The notes beneath the pieces were generated by a model. That model worked only from the letters and a program-made list of their open reading frames with translations, ran no database searches and was not told the origin of the DNA. A DNA stretch of 64,000 nucleotides from Gemmatimonadota bacterium (lineage in GTDB: Bacteria > Gemmatimonadota > Gemmatimonadetes > Longimicrobiales > Gaopeijiaceae). Made by a program: the position numbers and the translations under genes. Below are positions 8,828 to 18,343 of the stretch, in pieces. How positions within the stretch are numbered: the stretch's first letter is position 1; every line of letters starts with the position of its first letter. Location of the stretch: NCBI GenBank assembly GCA_022340865.1, contig JAJDNC010000103.1, positions 145,544-209,543 on the forward strand. Direction: 5' to 3'.

Positions 8828-10009
8828 ATGACCCGCATCCGGTGGCCCGTCGCGCTGGCGACCTTGTTCGTCATCCTGCTGGGGTCGTACGTCGTGTACA
8901 GCTTCGAGATCGTGCAGGCCCTGAGGTCGGAGGCCGGCACGCTCACCGAGATCTACTCCGAGATCCAGGACGCCCTCAGTGACACCACCGCCGCCCGGGC
9001 TGAGGACGCCCTGTACCGGCTCCAGACCAAGGTCATCCAGTCGGGTGTGCCCCTGATCCTCACCGGCCCCAACGACGACACGATCCTGGACGCGCGCAAC
9101 CTCGGCGTGAACGTGGACCTGAACACGCCCCAGGGCCAGAAGCGTGTGCGCGACATCATGCACGGGCTCGACGAGCGACACCCGCCGGTGCTGGGGGCTG
9201 GACTCCAGCACATCCACTACGGGGACACGCCCCAGGTGCGGAGCCTCCAGCGCATTCCCTTCCTTCTGGCCGGGGCGCTTCTGCTCACCGTGTTCGTGGG
9301 CTTCACCATGATCCGCACGCAGCGCCGTGCCGAGAGCGAGCGCGCGTGGACCTCCATGGCGCGGGAGCTGGCCCACCAGCTCGGCACGCCGCTGTCTTCT
9401 CTCCAGGGATGGCTCGAGGTGCTCAAGCTCCCCGACGAGGAACGCCCCGGCTCGCTCCAGGAGTCGGACATAGCCGACGCCATCCAGGAGGACCTCGTCC
9501 GGCTGGAGCGTGTCAGCCACCGCTTCGAGCTCATCGGCCGCGAGCCCGAGCTGCGCGGGGTCTCGCTGCACAAGATCGCCCGGGACCTGGAGCGGTACCT
9601 CGCCGCCCGGCTGCCCAAGCTGGGGCGCGGGGTGGATCTGGTCCTCGACGTGCCCAGCAACCTCCCGCAGGTGAAGGGCAACGAGGTGCTGCTCGTGTGG
9701 GCCCTGGAGAACGTGGTGAAGAACGCGCTGGACGCGCTGGCCGGGCGCGGAGGGCGCATCTCCATCTACGCACGCCAGATGGGCGAGGGGTGGGTGAGCC
9801 TGCGCATCCGTGACACCGGTCCCGGCGTCGATCCGGAGATCCGGGACCGTATCTTCGATCCCGGCATCACGTCCAAATCCGGGGGCTGGGGTGTGGGGTT
9901 GGCGCTCTCCCGGCGCATCGTCGAGGGCGTCCACAGAGGTCGTATCGAGCTGCTGGACGGGGGCGACGGAACCACCTTCCAGATCCGTCTGCCGGTGGCC
10001 GATGCCTGA
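8828..10009 (+). CDS. Membrane-bound sensor histidine kinase
   Basis: A 393-residue HisKA/HATPase sensor kinase. A transmembrane helix at residues about 7-27 and a second at about 145-165 bracket an external sensor region of about 115 residues with no recognised domain. The phospho-acceptor is His183 in ARELAHQLGTPLSSL. The ATPase lobe has the N box ENVVKNALDA, the G1 box DTGPGVD and the G2 box GWGVGLALSRRIVE. No response regulator is adjacent on this strand; a receiver-only protein lies across serS at 6839-7243. The last 8 bp overlap the helicase gene, so the two are probably co-transcribed, an odd pairing. The signal sensed is unknown. Confidence 0.92.
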   Translation: MTRIRWPVALATLFVILLGSYVVYSFEIVQALRSEAGTLTEIYSEIQDALSDTTAARAEDALYRLQTKVIQSGVPLILTGPNDDTILDARNLGVNVDLNTPQGQKRVRDIMHGLDERHPPVLGAGLQHIHYGDTPQVRSLQRIPFLLAGALLLTVFVGFTMIRTQRRAESERAWTSMARELAHQLGTPLSSLQGWLEVLKLPDEERPGSLQESDIADAIQEDLVRLERVSHRFELIGREPELRGVSLHKIARDLERYLAARLPKLGRGVDLVLDVPSNLPQVKGNEVLLVWALENVVKNALDALAGRGGRISIYARQMGEGWVSLRIRDTGPGVDPEIRDRIFDPGITSKSGGWGVGLALSRRIVEGVHRGRIELLDGGDGTTFQIRLPVADA

Positions 10010-12284
10010 GGGCTCCGGTTCCCACGACGGCACCTCCCACCTCGAGGGTTTGAACCCCGAGCAACGCCAGGCCACCGAGCACTTCGAGGGTCCCATCCTG
10101 GTGCTGGCGGGAGCAGGCTCGGGAAAGACCCGGGTGCTCACCGCGCGCATCTGTCACCTCGTCCGGGAGCACGGGGTCGCTCCCGACCGGATTCTCGCGG
10201 TGACCTTCACCAACAAGGCCGCCGGCGAGATGCGGGAACGCATCGCCCGCTTCCTGGGGGCGGCGCCCGCGGGCATGTGGGTCGGCACGTTCCATGCCGT
10301 CGGCGCGCGCCTGCTGCGTCGGCACGCCGACCGCCTGGGATGGGACCGCACGTTCACGATCCTGGACGCCGACGCCTCGCTCCGCCTGGTGAAGAAGGTG
10401 CAGGAATCGGTGGGTCTCGACACGAAGCGGTGGAACCCGAAGGCCATCCGCGCGGAGATGTCCAACGCCAAGAACCAGCTCGTGGACGCCGGGACCTTCG
10501 CCCGGGACAACGAGGGCTCCTTCGACATCTTCGTGCGGAGCGTGGCGAAGGTGTTCGGACCCTACCAGCAGGCGCTCCACGACCAGAACGCCTTCGACTT
10601 CGACGATCTGCTCATGAAGCCCGTGGAGCTCCTCGAGGCGCGCTCCGAGCTCCTCCGGCGCTACCGCGAGCGCTTCGCGTTCATCCTCGTGGACGAGTAC
10701 CAGGACACCAACCGGGCCCAGTTCCGCTTCCTGGAGCTGCTGGCGGCGGAGCACGGGAACCTCATGGTGGTGGGCGACGACGACCAGTCCATCTACGGCT
10801 GGCGGGGTGCGGACATCCGCAACATCCTCGACTTCGAGAAGGCGTTCCCGGGAGCGCGCGTGGTACGGTTGGAGCGGAACTACCGCTCCACCCGGAGGAT
10901 CCTGGAGGCGGCCAACGCGGTCATCGCCGAGAACGTCGACCGCAAGGGCAAGACGCTGCGCACCGAGCGTACGGGCGGCGAGTCCATCACGCTGGTGGAG
11001 GCCTACGACGAGACCGACGAGGCTCGGTGCGTGGTGGAGGACATCCGGGTCCGCTACGAGCAGACGCCGGGCAGCGCGTACCGGGATTTCGCGGTGCTGT
11101 ACCGCACCAACGCACAGGCGCGGGCCCTGGAGGACGCCTTCCGCCGGGAGGGCACGCCGTACCAGGTCATCGGCAGCGTGCGCTTCTACGAGCGCCGTGA
11201 GATCCAGGACGTACTGGCCTATCTGCGCCTCATCTCCAACCCGAAGGACGCCGGCGCCTTCGACCGGGTGGTGAACTACCCGCGGCGGGGGATCGGCGCG
11301 ACCTCCCAGGAGCGACTGACGCGGTGGGCCGCCGAGCGGGGCCTGACGCTCCTGGAGGCCGCCGCCCGGGCCGACGAGGCGCCGAGCGTGCCCGCCGGCG
11401 CCACTCGAGGGCTCCGGGCCTTCGCGGACCTCGTCCAGCGCTATGGCCTACGCGCGACGCAGGTAGGTGTCGGCGAGCTCCTGGAGGAGCTGGTGGAGGA
11501 GCTCGATCTCGTGCGTCAGCTCACCGACGAGGGGCCCGACGGCGAGGACCGCGCGCGCAACGTCGCGGAGCTCGTCGCCGGCGCCGTGGACTTCGACGCG
11601 GACCTGGTCGACTCGGTGAGCGCCGAGGACGTGGACACCTTCACGGAGCTGGACCTGTTCCTCCAGCAGGTGGCCCTCGTGGCCGACGTGGACAAGCTCG
11701 ACCCCGACGCCGACGCCGTCACGCTCATGACGCTGCACAACGCCAAGGGGCTGGAGTTCCCGGTGGTGTACATCACCGGTCTCGAGGACGGCCTGTTCCC
11801 GCTGGCTCGGGCCTACGACGAGCCCGCGGAGCTGGAGGAGGAACGGCGGCTCTTCTACGTGGGGCTCACGCGCGCCAAGGACAAGCTCTTCCTGAGCTGG
11901 GCGCGGCAGCGGCGCAGGGCGGGGGACTTCACCTACGGCACGCTGTCACCCTTCGTCGAGGCCATTCCCCGCGAGCTCCGTGACGAGCACCTGAGCGCGC
12001 GTCTCCGTCTCGTGGCCACTTCGACCCCGCACCGGAGCAGGCGCCGTTTCCACGACGACCACGAGCCGCGCTACGAGCCGGAGGCCGACGGAGATTACGG
12101 CGTCAACCAGGACCTCCCACGCTACGTGCGGGGAGAGCGCGTCCTCCACCAGACCTTCGGCTCGGGTGCCGTGGTGGAGGTCACCGGCTTCGGCCGGGAC
12201 CTGAAGGTGACGGTGGATTTCGACGACGTGGGTAGAAAGAAGCTCCTGGTGCGCTACGCCAACCTGGAGAAGGACTGGCCGTGA
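10002..12284 (+). CDS. UvrD/PcrA-type superfamily 1A DNA helicase
   Basis: An ATP-dependent 3'-5' DNA helicase used in repair and in clearing replication blocks. The 760-residue protein opens with LNPEQRQATEHFEGPILVLAGAGSGKT (Walker A Lys42). It then shows VTFTNKAAGEMRERI, the DEYQDTN box of motif II, GDDDQSIYGWRGAD (motif III), VRLERNYRSTRRIL, MTLHNAKGLEFPVV (motif V) and FYVGLTRAKDKL (motif VI). A C-terminal Tudor-like tail follows (VLHQTFGSGAVVEVTGFGRDLKVTVDF), which in PcrA/UvrD binds RNA polymerase. The start ATG lies inside the end of the kinase gene. Distinguishing pcrA from uvrD is not possible from sequence alone, so no symbol is given. Confidence 0.95.
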   Translation: MPEGSGSHDGTSHLEGLNPEQRQATEHFEGPILVLAGAGSGKTRVLTARICHLVREHGVAPDRILAVTFTNKAAGEMRERIARFLGAAPAGMWVGTFHAVGARLLRRHADRLGWDRTFTILDADASLRLVKKVQESVGLDTKRWNPKAIRAEMSNAKNQLVDAGTFARDNEGSFDIFVRSVAKVFGPYQQALHDQNAFDFDDLLMKPVELLEARSELLRRYRERFAFILVDEYQDTNRAQFRFLELLAAEHGNLMVVGDDDQSIYGWRGADIRNILDFEKAFPGARVVRLERNYRSTRRILEAANAVIAENVDRKGKTLRTERTGGESITLVEAYDETDEARCVVEDIRVRYEQTPGSAYRDFAVLYRTNAQARALEDAFRREGTPYQVIGSVRFYERREIQDVLAYLRLISNPKDAGAFDRVVNYPRRGIGATSQERLTRWAAERGLTLLEAAARADEAPSVPAGATRGLRAFADLVQRYGLRATQVGVGELLEELVEELDLVRQLTDEGPDGEDRARNVAELVAGAVDFDADLVDSVSAEDVDTFTELDLFLQQVALVADVDKLDPDADAVTLMTLHNAKGLEFPVVYITGLEDGLFPLARAYDEPAELEEERRLFYVGLTRAKDKLFLSWARQRRRAGDFTYGTLSPFVEAIPRELRDEHLSARLRLVATSTPHRSRRRFHDDHEPRYEPEADGDYGVNQDLPRYVRGERVLHQTFGSGAVVEVTGFGRDLKVTVDFDDVGRKKLLVRYANLEKDWP

Positions 12285-12372
12285 CGGACGCCATGATTCC
12301 CACGGTACTTCCTCCTGCGTCCCAACTGTTACGTTTTATGGCTCTTCGCATGAGACCCGAGATGGGAGCACC

Positions 12373-14481
12373 GTGAACCACAGCAGACAGCTGCGCAAAG
12401 AGTGGCTGCGCGCCCGACGTAACGTCGACCTGGCCACGCATCGAGTCCGTGGCCTCGCCAGGGGGCAGCACTTCCGGCTCCTTCTGCTGGCGGCCGTCGT
12501 CGGGATCGTGGCGGGGCTCGGGGCGGCGGGCGTCAAGGAGCTCATCCACGGGATGCAGTGGCTGCTCTGGGGGGCACACGGGCGTGGCGACATCCTGGAG
12601 GCCATAGGATGGGTGGCGCGCTGGAAGATCCTGATCCTGCCCGCCGTCGGCGGCCTGTTCGTAGGTCCCCTCGTCTGGTTCGCGGCCCGGGACGCGTCCG
12701 GGCACGGCGTCCCCGAGGTCGTGGAAGCGCTGCTCATGCGCGGCGGCATCATCCGGGGTCGGGTCGCGGTGGTGAAGGCGATGGCCGCCTCCTTCACGCT
12801 GGGATCCGGCGGGAGCGCCGGCCGCGAGGGCCCCATGATCCAGATCGGCGCGTCGCTGGGCTCGGTGGTCGCCCAGATCACGCGCCTGGGCGAGGAGGAC
12901 GTGCGGACCCTCGTGGCCGCCGGCGCGGCCGGCGGGCTCGCGGCGGCCTTCAACGCCCCCATCGCCGGCTCCCTGTTCGCCCTCGAGGTCGTGCTGGGCG
13001 ACTTCGCCATCGCGTCGTTCTCGCCGGTGGTCATGGCGGGTGTCACCGCCACGGTGGTGACGCGTGCGCTCTCCGGCGGGGCTCCGACCTTCCAGATTCC
13101 CCCGTACACGCTCACCTCCCCCCTCGAGTTCATCCCCTACGTCTTCCTCGGGATCCTGGCCGGGTTCGTGGCGTTGAGCTTCACGCTCTTCATGTACGGC
13201 CAGGAGAAGGCGTGGGAGCGCACGTCCCTGCCGCCCTGGGTGAGGCCGGCGGCGGGCGGGCTCATCGTCGGCGCCATCGGTCTCTTCTTCCCACAGATCC
13301 TCGGTGTCGGCCACGTGGCCATGGACCGCATGCTGGAGGGGCACTTCCCCATGGGGCTCCTCCTGGCTCTCGTGGTGGCGAAGATCGTCGCCACGTCGCT
13401 CACTCTCGGCTCGGGCGGCTCCGGCGGCGTCTTCGTACCGTCCCTGTTCGTGGGGTCGGCGCTGGGAGGCGCCGTGGGCATGGCCGTGCAGAGGTGGGCG
13501 CCCTTCCCCCACGGCAGTCCCGGGGCATACGCGCTGGTGGGCATGGGCGCCGTGGTGGCGGCCACCGCTCACGCTCCCTTGACGGGCATCGTCATCATGC
13601 TCGAGATGACGCGTGACTACCAGATCATCCTTCCCGTCATGCTGGCGTGTATCCTGTCCTCCGTGGTGGCGTCCTCCCTCAAGGGCGAGTCCATCTACAC
13701 GCAGAAGCTGAAGTTCAAGGGCATCGCCATGCGACAGGGCCGGGAGGAGACCATCCTCCGGCAGATGAGCGTGCGCTCGGTCCTGCACACCGAGTACCGG
13801 TCGTTCACGGAGGATGCCCCCCTGGGCACCATCCTCGGCGAGGCGCTGGGCGTCTCCCAGACGACCTTTCCCGTCGTGGAGCCGGACGGCAGCCTGGCGG
13901 GCGTGATCCGCGTCCAGGACCTGCACCGATCCCTGGCGGATCGGGGGCCCCTGGAGGCCGTGCTGGTCGCCGCGGACCTGATGTCGCCCACCGAGGTGCT
14001 GAACAAGGACGACAACGTGGAGCAGGCCCTGGACCTGCTCACGGACACCGGCGCCGACCTGCTCCCCGTGGTGGGCGACGACGGCCGCCTTCTGGGCGTG
14101 GTGTACGCCTCCGACGTGCTGGAGCGGTACTCCCACGAGCTGCAGAAGCTGCGCCTGGCGTCCTCGTTGGCGCAGAGGCGGAGCTTCTCCATCGAGACGG
14201 AGGGGGTGGAGCTGGGTCACGGCATGCGCCTCGCCGAGGTGGATGCGCCGGCCGCGCTGCGGGGACGGACCCTGCGGGAGATCCAGCTCCGGTCGCGGTT
14301 CGGGGTGGAGGTCCTCTACGTCCTCAAGGGACCATACCATATCCGCAAGATGGCCGACCCGGACCTCGCCATCGAGGCGCACGACCGCATGGTGGTGATG
14401 GCGGAGGCATCGGCGCTGCGGGCCTTCCTGGAGACCATGGACGCCCACGTGCAGCAAGCGTCGGCGCACGCCGGAGGCTGA
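12373..14481 (+). CDS. ClC-family chloride channel/transporter with CBS and TrkA-C-like domains
   Basis: An integral membrane anion transporter of 702 residues. The ClC core (residues about 35-440) shows the selectivity-loop equivalents GHGVPEV, GSGGSAGREGP and GSGGSGGVFVPSLF. Glu152 in GREGP is the expected gating glutamate. Two CBS domains follow (about 465-600), for example MSVRSVLHTEYRSFTEDAPLG and MSPTEVLNKDDNVEQAL. The extreme C-terminus (about 615-690) resembles a TrkA-C ligand-binding domain. The start is GTG with GGGAG a few bases upstream. Both CBS and TrkA-C modules suggest control by nucleotides. Channel versus proton-coupled exchanger cannot be decided here. Confidence 0.93.
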   Translation: MNHSRQLRKEWLRARRNVDLATHRVRGLARGQHFRLLLLAAVVGIVAGLGAAGVKELIHGMQWLLWGAHGRGDILEAIGWVARWKILILPAVGGLFVGPLVWFAARDASGHGVPEVVEALLMRGGIIRGRVAVVKAMAASFTLGSGGSAGREGPMIQIGASLGSVVAQITRLGEEDVRTLVAAGAAGGLAAAFNAPIAGSLFALEVVLGDFAIASFSPVVMAGVTATVVTRALSGGAPTFQIPPYTLTSPLEFIPYVFLGILAGFVALSFTLFMYGQEKAWERTSLPPWVRPAAGGLIVGAIGLFFPQILGVGHVAMDRMLEGHFPMGLLLALVVAKIVATSLTLGSGGSGGVFVPSLFVGSALGGAVGMAVQRWAPFPHGSPGAYALVGMGAVVAATAHAPLTGIVIMLEMTRDYQIILPVMLACILSSVVASSLKGESIYTQKLKFKGIAMRQGREETILRQMSVRSVLHTEYRSFTEDAPLGTILGEALGVSQTTFPVVEPDGSLAGVIRVQDLHRSLADRGPLEAVLVAADLMSPTEVLNKDDNVEQALDLLTDTGADLLPVVGDDGRLLGVVYASDVLERYSHELQKLRLASSLAQRRSFSIETEGVELGHGMRLAEVDAPAALRGRTLREIQLRSRFGVEVLYVLKGPYHIRKMADPDLAIEAHDRMVVMAEASALRAFLETMDAHVQQASAHAGG

Positions 14482-14533
14482 TGGGGCGACGCGGTCGGCA
14501 GGGCGGGAGGCCACTCGGCCGAAGCGACCCGCC

Positions 14534-15520
14534 TCAACTCCGCCGACTTCTGCGCCGCCGCCGCCGGGGCCCGCGCGGCTGCTTGCCTTGCGTCCGCGCG
14601 GTGATGGCCGGGGCGAAGTCCGTGTCCGTGACCTCGGGCCAGTAGCGCAGCGGCTCCGTGGAGAAGGGGAAGAAGTCCTCCGCCATCTCCGCGAGCACCT
14701 CCGGGTGGTCCGCCGCGTGGTCGGAGAGGGCCAGTCGTCGGGCCTTCTTCGCCAGCCGAAGGCTGAGCTCACCCACCGGGTCCAGGGAGGCGGCCGGTGA
14801 CGTGCCACGGTCCCGCAGGTAGCCCACGACCTGGTCGAACGAACGGGCGAAGTAGTCGTCCACCGCGGGATCCGGGAGGTCGAAGCGGGACTTGGCCAGG
14901 ACCTTGTCGAAGACCCGCTGCCAGCGCTCGTACCCCTGAAAGCGGATCATCTGGCGGAAGATCATCCGGTTGGTCCGGAAGCTGAAGATCGTACGGCTGA
15001 GCACGTCGTCGAAGAGGGCATCCGCATCGGTGTGGTCGTATTCCACGACGAGGTGCCGCGCCTGGCTCAGGAAGTCCTCCCCCACGTGCATGTCCATCCG
15101 GTGCTCCCAGTACGTGTGGCCGATGGCCTGGGTGGTGCTGGTGAGCAGCAGCTGTCGCGGGACGAAGACGTTGTGGGCGACGGTGTCCGCCGCCAGATGC
15201 GCGAGGTAGCCGTAGCCCACCGCGGCGAGCGGCTCGGAGTCCGCCGCCTCGAGGATCTCCTCTCCCACCGACCAGTTGTGGCAGTGCCGACCTTCGGGGA
15301 CGTACTTCTTGGCGAAGGAGATGTCCGCGGCGACGGATCCGTAGAGGAAGTGCAGCGGAAAGCGTGCCAGCACCGCCTGCACCGCGGGGGGGACGAGGTA
15401 GAGTGCGCTCAGGAGCGCCTCACCCAGGCCTACATGGGTGGCCGGTCCCCAGGCCCACAGGGGTTGGGGGACGAGCAGCAGCCAGCCCAGACACAGGGCG
15501 AGAGCGGCGAGGAGGGTCAC
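14534..15520 (-). CDS. Zinc-dependent phospholipase C-like protein
   Basis: A 328-residue secreted or membrane-attached protein with the zinc-dependent phospholipase C/S1-P1-like fold. A hydrophobic signal segment (residues about 1-22) ends just before WGPATHVGLGEALL, where the new N-terminal Trp would help bind zinc after cleavage, as known for this family. Candidate metal ligands lie in GRHCHNW, YLAHLAADTVAHN and HTYWEHRMDMHVGED. The tail is very Arg-rich and may be disordered. The start is a GTG 19 bp downstream of the coiled-coil gene, suggesting an operon. The real substrate is unknown; many homologues are annotated only by fold. Confidence 0.75.
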   Translation of the reverse strand: MTLLAALALCLGWLLLVPQPLWAWGPATHVGLGEALLSALYLVPPAVQAVLARFPLHFLYGSVAADISFAKKYVPEGRHCHNWSVGEEILEAADSEPLAAVGYGYLAHLAADTVAHNVFVPRQLLLTSTTQAIGHTYWEHRMDMHVGEDFLSQARHLVVEYDHTDADALFDDVLSRTIFSFRTNRMIFRQMIRFQGYERWQRVFDKVLAKSRFDLPDPAVDDYFARSFDQVVGYLRDRGTSPAASLDPVGELSLRLAKKARRLALSDHAADHPEVLAEMAEDFFPFSTEPLRYWPEVTDTDFAPAITARTQGKQPRGPRRRRRRSRRS

Positions 15521-15539
15521 GATGTCTCGCGGTGCGGCG

Positions 15540-16214
15540 TCAGCCCGTGGTGGAGCGCGGTACGGGAACGTCGACGTCCGTAGGTGCGGCGGGACCCTCC
15601 GGGTCGTCCTCCGGCGACTCGGCTTCCTCCCCGAGCGTTCCCTCGTCGGTCGCGTGAGTGGGGTTGGGTTCCCCCTCGACGAGCGCGGCCATGTCGCCCT
15701 CCCCTTCGGGAAGGGCCCCGCCGGCGGCGGATGGCCTGGGCCTCGTGATGCTGCGCGCCCCCTCGCGCACGCCCCGCACGGTGGACGCGGCGTCGATGAA
15801 GATGTCCTCGGCCTCTCCCTGCACGACCTCCATGAGTGCGTTGAACTCCTCGATGCGCTCCTCCATGCGGTTCGACGCCTGGTGCAACCGCTCGGTGAGC
15901 GCCTTCACCGACGCGTTCACTCGCTCCACGTCGGTGCGCAGCGCATGGGTGACGAACTCCACGTTGTCGGAGATGGCGCGGGCGCGGTCGGATACGGGGC
16001 CGAGCCCCTGCCGGACGCCTGCGCGGACGTCCTTCAGCGTGCGATCCGCGCGCGCCATCAGGCGTGCCAGAGCCAGCGACATGACCACCACGGCCACCGC
16101 CACGACGATGAGCGAGATGTCCACGGCGAGGCCGAGGCCGTCGCGAGCGGCCACGGCCACCACCGTATCCCGGACGGGGCTCTGCAGCAGGCTGTGGGCG
16201 AGGGTCGAGATCAT
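15540..16214 (-). CDS. Membrane-anchored coiled-coil protein (DUF948-like)
   Basis: A 224-residue protein of unknown function. A transmembrane helix at residues about 30-52 (DISLIVVAVAVVVMSLALARL) is followed by a helical, coiled-coil-prone stretch to about residue 150. It resembles DUF948-type proteins, with spaced Thr/Val/Asn such as NVEFVTHALRTDVERVNASVKALTERL. The last 60 residues are acidic, Pro-rich and probably disordered. It is transcribed divergently from murA and is followed by the phospholipase-like gene. No enzymatic motif is visible. Confidence 0.7.
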   Translation of the reverse strand: MISTLAHSLLQSPVRDTVVAVAARDGLGLAVDISLIVVAVAVVVMSLALARLMARADRTLKDVRAGVRQGLGPVSDRARAISDNVEFVTHALRTDVERVNASVKALTERLHQASNRMEERIEEFNALMEVVQGEAEDIFIDAASTVRGVREGARSITRPRPSAAGGALPEGEGDMAALVEGEPNPTHATDEGTLGEEAESPEDDPEGPAAPTDVDVPVPRSTTG

Positions 16215-16570
16215 CGACCTAGTCTAACCGACGGCGCGGTCATCGAGCCAGACCGGGTCGTCTCGCAAAGGCCTCCACGTGCCACCATCCGCGACCATGT
16301 GCGTGCTCCCGGGACCGCCCGCCGGGGTGGGGAGGGGACGTCGGCATGTATCCTGCATCCTCCACGTGCAGAGCTATATGGACGGAAGGCGGGTGCCGGG
16401 CGGACGTCGGCCCGGGCGCCCTTCCAGGACCAGGGAGAGCAGTGATGGGTCGGTTGCTGGCGGTCGATGGTGCTGGGTATCTTGCAGGCGCCGTGGCCCA
16501 CGCCGCGGAGCCACGTTCCCGTGCCATCGCGCAGCTCAGGGAACCCCCGGAACACCCATCATCGGATAGA
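16215..16570. other. Divergent intergenic region between coiled-coil gene and murA
   Basis: 356 bp with no convincing gene. An open frame runs into murA from upstream, but its sequence is not MurA-like. The right half holds the murA promoter (16454-16483). A less GC-rich stretch around 16345-16385 contains GTATCC and GCTATATGG and could hold the promoter for the minus-strand genes, though I cannot place it firmly. Confidence 0.5.
16454..16483 (+). promoter_or_regulatory. murA: Candidate murA promoter
   Basis: TTGCTG (16454-16459) and TATCTT (16478-16483) are 18 bp apart, about 90 bp upstream of the murA ATG. The -10 with its downstream context (TATCTTGCAGG) closely matches the element upstream of rpsO (TATCTTGCAAGG). 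Confidence 0.45.
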
Positions 16571-17848
16571 ATGGCGACCTTCCGCGTGGAAGGCGGTCGA
16601 CGGCTCGAGGGCCGCATCCGGCCGGCCGGAAACAAGAACGCGGCGCTGCCGTGCCTGGCGGCGACGGTGCTGGCCCGCGAGCCCGTGACCCTGGAGAACG
16701 TTCCGCGGATCCGCGACGTGCTGACCTTTCTCGAGATCGTGTCTTCTCTGGGCGCGGCGGTGGAGTGGACGGGCGCGAACGAGGTGACGGTGGATCCGCG
16801 CCCCCTGGCGGCGAACGCCATCGACCAGGGACTGGCGGAGGGGATCAGAGCGTCGCTCCTCCTCGCGGGGCCGCTGCTGGCCCGCTTCGGGCACGTGCAG
16901 CTGCCGCCACCCGGCGGGGACGTCATCGGACGCCGTCGCATGGACACGCACTTCCTCGCCTTCGAGGCTCTGGGGGCGAAGGTGGAGCTCAACGGCGGCT
17001 TCAGCATCCGGGCGCGCGAGCTCCGCGGGACGGACTTCTTCCTGGACGAGCCCTCGGTGACCGGAACCGAGAACGCGATCATGGCGGCGGTCCTCGCCCG
17101 CGGGCACACACGCTGGCGAAACGCGGCGGCGGAGCCCCACGTCCAGGACCTCTGCAACATGCTCAACGCCATGGGTGCCGAGATCCGTGGGATCGGCACG
17201 CACGTCCTCGACATCGAAGGGGTGGACGCGCTCGGCGGCACCCGCTTCCGCATCGGCGGAGATCACATCGAGACGGGCTCCTTCATGGGGCTCGCCGCCG
17301 TCACGAAGAGCGAGATCACCGTCGAGGATGCGCCCGTGGAGCACCTCGACTCCACCGTGCTGGGGTTCCGCCGGCTGGGTGTGGAGTGCACGGTGCGGGG
17401 AAGCGACGTCGTCGTGCACGGCGACGCGCGCCACCGGATCCGCCAGGACGCCTTCGGACACGTGCCGAAGATCGACGACGGACCGTGGCCGGCCTTCCCC
17501 GCCGACCTCACGTCCATCGCCCTGGTGACGGCCACGCAGTGCGAAGGCACGGTCCTGGTGCACGAGAAGATGTTCGAGTCCCGTATGTACTTTACGGACA
17601 AGCTCGTAGGCCTCGGCGCCTCGATCATCTTGTGCGATCCCCACAGGGCGGTGGTGGTGGGCCCCTCGCCCCTCAAGGGGGGTGTGGTGGAGAGCCCCGA
17701 CATTCGCGCGGGGATGGCGCTCCTCATCGCCGCGCTGGGCGCCGACGGAACGAGCCACATCAAGAACATCAGGCAGATCGAACGGGGGTACGAGCGTATC
17801 GACGAGCGGTTGCGCGAGCTCGGCGCGCACGTCGAGCGGGAGGACTGA
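16571..17848 (+). CDS. murA: UDP-N-acetylglucosamine 1-carboxyvinyltransferase with Asp at the catalytic Cys position
   Basis: The first committed enzyme of peptidoglycan synthesis, transferring enolpyruvate from PEP to UDP-GlcNAc in the cytoplasm. The 425-residue length is normal. Lys22 and Asn23 (GNKNAALP) are present. The flexible active-site loop reads PPPGGDVIGRRRMD, so residue 117 is Asp where most bacteria have Cys115 (usually GGCAIG). This Cys-to-Asp change occurs naturally in mycobacterial and chlamydial MurA, keeps activity and gives fosfomycin insensitivity. The ATG at 16571 fits the family start (MATFRVEGGRRLEG). A phasin-like gene follows 95 bp later. Confidence 0.96.
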   Translation: MATFRVEGGRRLEGRIRPAGNKNAALPCLAATVLAREPVTLENVPRIRDVLTFLEIVSSLGAAVEWTGANEVTVDPRPLAANAIDQGLAEGIRASLLLAGPLLARFGHVQLPPPGGDVIGRRRMDTHFLAFEALGAKVELNGGFSIRARELRGTDFFLDEPSVTGTENAIMAAVLARGHTRWRNAAAEPHVQDLCNMLNAMGAEIRGIGTHVLDIEGVDALGGTRFRIGGDHIETGSFMGLAAVTKSEITVEDAPVEHLDSTVLGFRRLGVECTVRGSDVVVHGDARHRIRQDAFGHVPKIDDGPWPAFPADLTSIALVTATQCEGTVLVHEKMFESRMYFTDKLVGLGASIILCDPHRAVVVGPSPLKGGVVESPDIRAGMALLIAALGADGTSHIKNIRQIERGYERIDERLRELGAHVERED

Positions 17849-17943
17849 ATCCTCGTCGCGCGCAGGGCGTAGGGTCGGATACGGCGGTGGCGTCCGGCCG
17901 CCGCGGGATGTCGACGCTCCGGGAACCAGGAGGGGATTCCAGC

Positions 17944-18303
17944 ATGGCTGAGGATGAGAAGAAGAAGAGCGCCAGGGCCAAGGTCTCCGGCGGCATCCGA
18001 CAGGGGATCGGCGTGCTTTCCGCCGTCAAGGATGCCCTGGAGGAGACCATCAACGAGGCGCGGGAGCGCGGCGACCTGTCCACGGATCGAGCCAAGGAGG
18101 TGATGAAGACGGCGCTCCAGAGAGCGCATGAGGCCGCCGAGGGAGCGAAGGACCGCCTCGATCTCGTCCACCAGAAGGAGTTCGACGGGCTGCGGGACGT
18201 CGTGGACGACATCAAGGCGCGGGTGTCGGACCTGGAGGCCCGCCTCCGCCCGGAGGCGGCCGAACGAGGCACCAGAGGCAAGAAGGGGCATAAGACGGGC
18301 TGA
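17944..18303 (+). CDS. Phasin-like small helical protein
   Basis: A 119-residue, highly charged, all-helical protein. The ATG is preceded by AGGAGGGG at good spacing. The pattern GGIRQGIGVLSAVKDALEETINEARERGDLSTDRAKEVMKTAL followed by a coiled coil (FDGLRDVVDDIKARVSDLEARL) resembles PhaF/PhaI-type phasins and the polyhydroxyalkanoate granule regulator family. The C-terminus is basic (KKGHKTG) and might bind nucleic acid. No PHA synthase is in the window, so a link to storage granules is only inferred. It lies just upstream of the rimP promoter. Confidence 0.65.
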   Translation: MAEDEKKKSARAKVSGGIRQGIGVLSAVKDALEETINEARERGDLSTDRAKEVMKTALQRAHEAAEGAKDRLDLVHQKEFDGLRDVVDDIKARVSDLEARLRPEAAERGTRGKKGHKTG

Positions 18304-18343
18304 GGTTCCCGCCCCGGCACAGCCACCCGCCGGGTCACCTCCC

